Part shown: piece after piece, positions 56,880 through 64,000 of the stretch
Numbering within the stretch: the stretch's first letter is position 1
Layout: every line of letters starts with the position of its first letter
NCBI RefSeq assembly: GCF_048773025.1
Contig: NC_133559.1
Coordinates: 10,508,501 to 10,572,500 of the forward strand
Length of the DNA: 64,000 nt
Direction: 5' to 3'
Source: Camelus bactrianus
Taxonomy: Eukaryota; Chordata; Mammalia; Artiodactyla; Camelidae
Translations under genes and position numbers: made by a program
The notes under the pieces: model-generated
The model's database searches: none
The model's input: only the letters and a program-made list of their open reading frames with translations
Told to the model about the DNA's origin: nothing

Positions 56880-58270
56880 TATAAAATTTTAATTGTTATG
56901 ACAGTGTAATTTGGGCAGAGGGAGTTAAACTGACCAATGGAGCAGAAGAGAGTGGCTAAACTGACCAAGGCTTATAAAGAATTGTGATGTATGACACAGA
57001 ACTGTAGACCAGCGGGGAAAGGAGGGACTTTTCAAACAAAGCTGATAGAATAATAGCTTATTCAGTTAAAAAAAAAATTTGGACATCAATCCTTCCTCAT
57101 ATACAAAAATCAATTCCAGATGGATTTAAATATGAAAAGTATATTAACAGGCTTAAAAAAGTAAAGATTATTCTGACACTGAGGTAGAAATTTCTTTTTT
57201 CATAGAAAATGCAAAAAGTGCTAACTATGAAAGTCAAGAAATCATTTTACTACTTTAAAATAATTTTTGTTAAAAGCACCATAAAAAATGAAGAGACAAG
57301 CCACAAAGTGGTAGCAAACATTTGCATAACATATTAAGGACAAAAGTTTGATATCCAGAGTACATATAAAGGTACTACAATGGAGTAAGAAAAACACAAC
57401 CATTGGAAAAGTGGTTGGAGACATGAGTAAGTATTTTGCAGAAGACAAAACATTCTTAGCCCGTGAACTTTGAAAAGATGTTCAACATCTTCAGTATTCA
57501 GAAAAATATAAATTAAAACCATTCCCCATTTCTGTCAAACAGAAATTAGGAGGTCTCATATCAAGTGTCTGAAAGGATGTAGATTAACTGGAACTTCTCT
57601 CATTCTTTGCTTGTTGTAGTGAAAACTGGTACAACCACTACAAAGCTCTATTTAGTATTACCTTGTAAAGTTGAAACTTTTTATATCCTATGAGCTAGTA
57701 ATTCATCTGAAAGATATAAACTTTAGAGGAATTTTTGCACATTTGCTCAAGAAAGTAGGTATTAAAATATTTGAAACATTACAATTTATAAAAAAAAATC
57801 TGAAAACAACCCCATTATCCCTCACCAGGAGACTGGATAAAAAACACTGCAGTATATTTATATAATGGAATAGCATAAGGCAGTTAAATTAATAAACCAT
57901 CTCCATTCTGGATCTTAGAAAAGGAACACTAAATTTTTAAAACAGCAAATCTCAGGAAACTATATACAGCATATGATTTTTATAAAGCTCAAAAACAGGT
58001 ATAACTAAAAAATGTGTTGTTTAAACACACATATATAATAAAGGTATAAAATAAGATAAAAATAAAAATAAAAATCAGGATAGTAGTAACTATTGATGGG
58101 AGGTGGATGGGGGGGTACAGTAGCAAGAGATAACAAGTGGGAAAAATAAGAAACACCTAAGTGATGATTTCCCAAATGTTTACGTCATTTTATTGTTACA
58201 CTTCACAACTTACATATTTTAGACATAATGTTCTATAAGTATGGAGTGTTACATTAAAAATAAAGAAATA
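56880..58270 (+). mobile_element. Ancient L1M ORF2/3' UTR, sense
   Basis: ccaatggagcagaagagagtgg, aaacatttgcataacatatt, aaaagatgttcaacatcttcag, gtagtgaaaactggtacaacc and gcagtatatttatataatggaatag follow the L1 ORF2 end, strongly decayed. Confidence 0.7.
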
Positions 58271-58629
58271 ATATATTTTAAAAATAAACATAACATACGC
58301 CAAGACTACATGTGTTCTCAAAAACCTATAGGCAAATCACAACCAACAGCTTCAAAATCTTGTCAGTCTAGCCAAAGTTTTGTTAATTTTGAACTTGTTT
58401 AGAACTTTTCCAGCTATCATCTAATACACTAAATATTTATCTCTTTTATTTTCTAACTCACATTAATGTCATCTCAAGTTTCTAATGTTAGATTAGCAGG
58501 AGAGCTAGAATCTTCCTCTTTTTTCTGGGGGTGAGGTTCACATTTTCTCAAGAATCCCTGGAACTCAAGCATTTCTGAAAGAGTGGTCAGGTTTCACAGA
58601 GACACTTAAGTAGGGAGAGCCTGGAGTTT

Positions 58630-59330
58630 GGTTAGTCTAATTTCGATTTTGTTCTATGTTTGCCTTTGAGGACAATGAGCCAAAATTGTTCAAAAGAAGA
58701 TGCTGGTCACCTGCTAATTCACTGTAGCAGACGGCATTTTCAAAAACTGGACACACTCTCTCCCTTCCACATGCTCTCTGCATAGTGTGCCACGGCTCTG
58801 TTAAAAAGCGAAGTCTGTACCCCACTCCTTAAGGCTGAGTGGGTCTCTGTGACTGACTGGGCCACTACGATGTGGTGAAGGTGATGCTGTGTGACTTCTG
58901 AGCACAGAAACGGTCATACGGTGGGGAGGGTACAGCTCAAGCAGTAGAGCACATGCCTAGCATGCATGATGTCCTGGGTTCAATCCCCAGTACCTTCCCC
59001 ACCAATAAATAAACCCAATTACCTCCCACCCCCCAAAAAGAAACGATCATATAGCTTCTATCAGGCTTCTTGTCTTGGGGTGCTTGCTCCTGGAATCCAG
59101 AACACAGGCTATGAGGAAGCGCAAGACCCAGGGAGAGGCTATGCGTAGGTAGATAGAGTCAACAGCCAGCAGGAACTGGCTGGCGTGTGAGTGAGCAAAC
59201 CCCAGCCACCTCCTGCCCACAGCTACATGGGAGACCCGGGACGAGACAGCCTGACTGAGGTCAGTCTCCCAGAGATGGATGATGAAGGACTGTATTGCTT
59301 TTTGACACTTAAGTCCGGGTAGTTTGTTAT
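58630..59330 (+). mobile_element. Probable MaLR-type LTR remnant, split by a SINE
   Basis: Left part: gtctctgtgactgactgggccactacgatgtgg. Right part: ggggtgcttgctcctggaatccagaacacaggctatgaggaagcgcaag and gacagcctgactgaggtc. This order resembles an ancient MLT-type element. The Vic-1 SINE lies in the middle. Confidence 0.4.
58920..59038 (+). mobile_element. Vic-1-type tRNA-derived SINE (camelid)
   Basis: A tRNA-like head with A box (acagctcaagcagtagagca) and B box (gggttcaatccccagtacc) is followed by aataaataaacccaattacc and an A-rich tail. A 14-bp target duplication flanks it with two mismatches: AGAAACGGTCATAC (58906-58919) and AGAAACGATCATAT (59039-59052). Confidence 0.92.
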
Positions 59331-60260
59331 GCTGTGACCAGGCACATCTGAGTTTCAGTATGAGCAACCACGGATGTGGACAAGGCCACCCACCTGATGC
59401 AAGGCTGAGGTTAAGGCACCAGGAACACGGCATTTCCTGGAGCTCAGCCCTTCAGCTGCTCCCACAGCCAACCTGGAGAAACCCGCCGACCTGGAGTCAG
59501 AGGTTGTCTGCCATCGACCTCTCCACAGACCCTTAACCACTGTCCTCCTTCTTTTCCTGGTTATTCATAAACCTAGGATTCTGCTAGATTTCTTCTTCAA
59601 CCCTTAAAACAAAAAGACACCTTCTCTGGAAAAATAAGGTTACAAGTGCATATAAAATAAAGGTATAAAATAAAATAAGATCCTCCAATAACATGGCCTC
59701 CTCACTCCTGACAGAGAGCTCAGACTGCAGCAGAATGAAATTCTCCCTACCCCGACTGTGTGTTGACAGTCTGTCCTGACTGTCTCTTCTCTCACAAGCG
59801 CAAAGAAAAACACAAGTTTAATCAGCAGGGTAGCACAAAAATGCAGGACCATCCAATTAGACTTGGACCCCAAATGCTGAAGGCGATAGTGCATAAGAAA
59901 ATTCCACTCAGCCATCAAGAGCAAGGAAAGAAGTCGAGATGCTAACTTTATTAACAGTAATTTAACAAAAAATTGAGCCTTCTAAGAAACTCTAAATTAG
60001 CTAGTATTTTCTCTTCTCACGTCTCTGAATGGATAGGAATGATAGCAAACAGAAACATTTTCATGTTTGCTATAAACTTTTCTTTTTATAGTTTTCTAAA
60101 TTTAAAAGCTACCACAAATTCAGTAGAGATAAAAGGAATACAAAAAATAAACAAACAAACAAACAACCCAAACCAAAACCAAGTACAAGGGGCATGTTTT
60201 AAGTTATCAAGATACGAATGCAAAGCATTTCATTTTTTGGCCAAGTGTCAAAAAACTTAA
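59331..60260. other. Intergenic, nothing recognised
   Basis: No gene. A (AAAC)n run lies near 60147-60165. Confidence 0.4.
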
Positions 60261-60264
60261 GAAC

Positions 60265-60640
60265 TGTCAGGCTCTGGACATGAGATGGATAAGGCTGCAT
60301 GTTGTTGAAGTAATTAAGCAAGGAGGCCATTAGACGGAGGTGGCTCTAAACTCATAGCACTGTGGCGGCCTACGTAAACAACCCAGAACCGATGCCCGTA
60401 AGAGCCTCCGGTTATGAAATCAAAACCTAAGGACAACCGATGACAAACAGCCAACCAGGCTGTGAGCTACAGCCAGTCAGCGTGCCCTTCGCTTTGCATC
60501 TGCCTTTACTCTGTCAAAGTCCCTCCCTGAGCTGCTGGCAGTGGGAGGCCCCTGACCACTTGTGTGGCACTGCCCGATTTGAATTGATTTTTTGCACAAC
60601 TAAATGCTTAGATTTTTTAATATGCCTCAGTTTGTTGTTT
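60265..60640 (+). mobile_element. Possible LTR remnant
   Basis: aaggaggccattagacgg, then cgctttgcatctgcctttactctgtcaaagtcc and ctgaccacttgtgtggcactgc resemble a class I LTR. There is no clear poly(A) signal or duplication. Confidence 0.3.
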
Positions 60641-62700
60641 ACCAATACAGAAAGCAAACAGTGAGAATAAGATACTCTTTGAGAAAAAAAAAGTGCCTGG
60701 GGCTGGGGCCAGAAGCCAGTGTGGAGGTGACCCCAGTCGGGGCTTGCGAAGCTCGGTGCATGTACCCATCTGCCTGGACAGGCCCGTGGGCTGAAGTCCA
60801 AGCCCAGGTTTCTTCAGATATGCACAGTGGTCTCCTGGCCTTGTCTGGAGAGGTCTCCAGTGTCTACTGAGCTCTGGTCTCTCATTTCTGAATCCCACAG
60901 GACAAAAACAGTAGTCAGATCTGACTGTTTTATTTCCAAAAAGAAGAGGAAGGGAAAAAAAAAAAACCCCACAAACCCCAGCTTCTAATGTTGAGCAGGG
61001 TCCCTGACTACAGGGAGAACAGCAGAGCTTCCTGGGATCCAAGACAGTGGCTCTCAGCTCCAGCTCACTTGGGCTTTGTAACCATGGTTTTCCAAGGCCC
61101 AACTTTATAAAAATAGAATATTTATTTAAAAGATAAAACCTGACAAATGAGCCACTGCTGTTTCTACTTGCAAAGTGCCATGGGCCTCCCAAAGCACAAG
61201 CCCATATAAACTGATAAATGCATGGCCTACATAACAAGGTCCCTGGGCACCGGATGTCTGCTTCGTTCTAGCCCCAGGGCGACTCTCAGGGGTGCTCAGG
61301 GAATGGCACCCAGAAACTTTGAAGGATGATCCTCAGAGAGCCTTTCCTGAGTGTCAAAACTCCTCCTCCAGCTGGAGAGCATACCTAGTGTCCGAGGAGG
61401 CCCCTGTAGCTTTCCCTTTGCCTCCATCCCTGGACTTGCCCCAGGGCAGGTGGAAGGACCACGTCCAAGTGCCTTCTTCTTCACGACCTTGATCTGTGAA
61501 TACTTGTGACCGATGGGCCACATCTCTGATCTCTACCTCCATTTTTCTGTTGAGCCACAGATATGCAGGAAGAAAAGTAAGTGAGATTTGGGAAAAGACT
61601 TCAGTGATTTACAGAGGGAGCCACATGAGGAATAAAACGTGTGTATGGGTTCTATCATTGTTAAAGGATCAAATTACATTAAACTGCAAAGGGTTCCAGT
61701 GTGTGTGGATATTTTTCTTTTTTCCTGCTTTACCGCTTTCAGAGATCCCCTGCTAATCCTAAGGAATCATGACTTCCCAAGATTAGAGAGTATTGTGACT
61801 AATATGGTAATGAAGAATGGGGCTCTGCCACTTATCCACTGTGTTTCCTTGTCTATAGTCTTGTCTTCAGACGAATCACAAACACAGAGAGACAGTTTAT
61901 GAAGCCTCATGGAACACACTTACAGCTACTTGCCATGGTACACACATCAAGGCCAAACAACTTTCCCTGTTAAGAAATGGTCCCTGGCATCTAACACAAA
62001 ATTTCTTTTCTTGCAGCCTCATACCATTTCCTTTCACATCATGGTCTGAGGAGTTGAAGCGTAACTGTGCACCATTTCCTTTTTGTAAATTTCCTTTATG
62101 TAAAATGTCATATTTTTGAAAAAATAGATTAATTTAATTTTAAGAGACTTAAAGGGGCTTGCCTTTGAAATTTACCCGACAGTAAATCATTTTTCCATGT
62201 GGACTAATTTGCTTTTACTTCCAGTGAAATGTACTTTTTAGGCAACTCCATCTATTCTATTATGAAATGTATTTTTTTTTATAGCTAACCTGTTACATAA
62301 TTACATGTTGTTTAGTAACTGGGGAAAGGCGACTAGAAAAGTTGCACTATCAGTATATTTTCCAATTAGGTGTATTAATAGTGCCATGTGTTCTTCTAGT
62401 GTTATAATTCCAATGTTGAAATTTAGCCCAATTCTTTAGTTGTTTGTTGTGGTCACAGGCACAGACAGAGGGAAAAAGAGACAGAGGTTAAAACTGTTAA
62501 TACTTCTCCTCTTTGAAGAAGACCTCACTGTGGTGCCCCAGCGCTCTGCTTCCTAACAGGCAGGTTGTTTGATGGAGCAATGACCTGTAATGATTCCACC
62601 AGCTCACATCTGTGCCCTACATTATAGTAGGTCACTCTAGGGTCACAAACAGTTGGTCCCTGTTCTCAAAGACTATATAATCTAGCTATGTTGGGGGCAG
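60641..62700. other. Intergenic, nothing recognised
   Basis: The long minus frame of 206 codons at 60617-61237 has low-complexity composition and no family features, so it is not called. Confidence 0.45.
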
Positions 62701-62719
62701 TCCTATGATGCAACTTTAT

Positions 62720-62960
62720 GTGGTGGAAGGAACAATGGACCAGGATCAGAAGACATGGATTCACGTCTTGATTTTTGTCCTCTGACATCAGTGTGTCCAA
62801 GGACAATTTCCTAAACAGAGAAGATCATCAATTTCTGCTTCTGAAGAGAAACAACAATCCGTATCCTCCCTGTTCCACTGGATGGTGATGAAATGAAATA
62901 ATACATGTGAACGTGCTTTATAATCACAAATGCGCTTAGATGTTTTCAACACAAAAGAGC
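62720..62960 (+). repeat. MIR SINE
   Basis: gtggaaggaacaatggaccaggatcagaagacatggattcacg followed by ccaaggacaatttcctaaac matches MIR order. Confidence 0.6.
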
Positions 62961-63309
62961 CAGTACCTAGTTCTATGCTACCTACATGTGCGAGGACATG
63001 CAGGGGGCAGTGAGAGGTGGGGAGATTTTACAGAGGCCGTGGACTTTGTGTAGCTGTGAAAAATGAATGGTGTCTAGGGCAGAGGTTAAGAGCAGTACCA
63101 TTGGTTGAAAGACTGAAAGGAAAATGCAGCGTATAAACCACATTGACAAGAGCTCTACCTTAAACCCTAGAAGTACAGGAATTAGTAGGTAGCTACAGAG
63201 CCTAGAACTCTGCCTGACACCACTGAACGTGAATGTATTCAGTAATTGTTTGAATTCTAATAAAAGTATGACATTTAGCTTAAAATACTTCAATCAAAAA
63301 TTCTATGGT

Positions 63310-63425
63310 GTTGTTATCATCACTGAATTTGTAGAAAGAGATGTTAATCCCTTGCCCAAGATAAATTAGCACGTGGTAGAACCAGGAAAGGAGTTTGCTT
63401 TAACGCTAAAAGCCATGTACTTTCT
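63310..63425 (-). repeat. MIR SINE remnant
   Basis: cccttgcccaagataaattagcacgtggtagaaccagg matches the reverse MIR centre. It ends about 150 bp before the OR10J acceptor. Confidence 0.55.
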
Positions 63426-63560
63426 TCTTAGTGAGAACAGAACATTTCTCCTGTCTATTCCCAAAAGAAATGAACATGAATGTGAACCGAGAGACCCGAA
63501 GTAGATTAACCAAAAGAATTTACCAGCCTACTATTCGAACCACCTAGGTTCCTTACATAA

Positions 63561-63576
63561 TTTTTTATTTTCTTAG
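63561..63576 (+). promoter_or_regulatory. Splice acceptor before the second OR10J coding exon
   Basis: A T-rich tract ends in TAG at 63574-63576, immediately upstream of the ATG at 63582. The layout matches the 45.7-kb gene and supports this start. Confidence 0.6.
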
Positions 63577-63581
63577 ATACC

Positions 63582-64000
63582 ATGTATGATTTAATAAAGA
63601 AAGAGAATCACACTTTGGTGAGTGAGTTCACTTTCCAGGGTTTCTCCAGCTTCCATGAGCACCAGCTCCCTCTCTTTATCATGTTCTCTACACTGTACAT
63701 CTTAACCCTGGCAGGCAATACCATCATTGTGACCATCATTAGCTTTGATCGCCACCTCCACACGCCCATGTACTTCTTCCTCAGCACGCTGTCAGCTTCA
63801 GAGACCGTGTACACACTCGTCATTATACCCAAGATGCTCGGTAACCTCATAGGCCCGAGTCGGCGCATTTCTCTGGCAGGCTGTGCCACTCAGATGTTCT
63901 TCTTCATCACTTTGGCCATCAACAACTGCTTCCTGCTCACAGCCATGGGGTATGACCGCTACGTGGCCATCTGCCACCCCTTGAGGTACTCTGTCATCAT
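63582..64000 (+). CDS. OR10J-family olfactory receptor, 5' part, cut by window end
   Basis: The frame opens at ATG 63582 and stays open to the last base (139 complete codons). It reads MYDLIKKENHTLVSEFTFQGFSSFHEHQ, then LAGN in helix 1, LHTPMYFFL, SLAGCATQMFFF and MGYDRYVAICHPLRYSVI. The N-terminal sequon is N9-H-T. A strong acceptor (ttttttattttcttag, ending at 63576) lies five bases before the ATG. FQGFSSFHEHQ and SLAGCATQMFFF resemble remembered human OR10J1 more than the 45.7-kb gene does. The rest lies beyond the window, so whether the gene is intact cannot be judged. Confidence 0.9.
   Translation, partial: MYDLIKKENHTLVSEFTFQGFSSFHEHQLPLFIMFSTLYILTLAGNTIIVTIISFDRHLHTPMYFFLSTLSASETVYTLVIIPKMLGNLIGPSRRISLAGCATQMFFFITLAINNCFLLTAMGYDRYVAICHPLRYSVI

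Noticed and set aside
58920-59038. A functional tRNA gene
   Set aside because: A and B boxes are present, but the sequence is followed by a SINE tail and flanked by a target duplication. It is a retroposon.
60617-61237. 206-codon minus-strand frame
   Set aside because: No recognisable domain, no splice or poly(A) support, and composition consistent with chance in a G/C-richer patch.
1-64000. A previously undescribed multi-gene system
   Set aside because: Every coding feature found belongs to a known family (FCER1A, OR10J receptors), and the rest is explained by repeats or looks like ordinary intergenic DNA.

Overview
The window is ordinary mammalian nuclear DNA: intron-split genes, no operons, and dense LINE, SINE, LTR and hAT repeats. 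Two tRNA-derived SINEs of the Vic-1 type (23.9 and 58.9 kb) and several young L1 tails of the kind seen in camels and alpacas point to a camelid. The gene order FCER1A(+), OR10J3(-), OR10J1-like(+) matches, from memory, human chromosome 1q23.2. No sequence search was run, so family names come from recognition of coding and repeat consensus sequences.

Layout. 0-15 kb is intergenic and rich in solo LTRs (6.1-9.9 kb), MIR and L2 remnants, with L1 3' ends at 1.7, 6.8 and 14.5 kb. At 15.3-20.9 kb lies a complete five-exon FCER1A gene, the alpha chain of the high-affinity IgE receptor. Its spliced frame is open for 254 codons. It has two Ig domains, the transmembrane aspartate and a poly(A) signal. 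A young L1 sits about 160 bp upstream of its start codon. At 26.2-27.2 kb on the minus strand is an OR10J3-like olfactory receptor that has lost its start codon and carries one 1-bp frameshift, so it is probably a recent pseudogene. At 45.7-46.7 kb is an intact OR10J-family receptor. At 63.58 kb another OR10J-family receptor begins and runs off the window end.

The spaces between genes hold old inverted L1 copies (33-37 kb), an old L1 split by an hAT element and an LTR fragment (42.7-45.5 kb), repeated copies of one LTR family including a nested insertion (38-49 kb), and an L1 followed by an inverted L2 pair (51.5-54.6 kb).

The genes do not form one pathway. FCER1A acts on mast cells and basophils. 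The OR10J genes are chemoreceptors that happen to sit beside it in a conserved block. I found no sign of a new multi-gene system. The most useful observations are substitutions in the predicted IgE-contact surface of FCER1A, the L1 insertion at its promoter, and the fresh-looking decay of the OR10J3-like gene.
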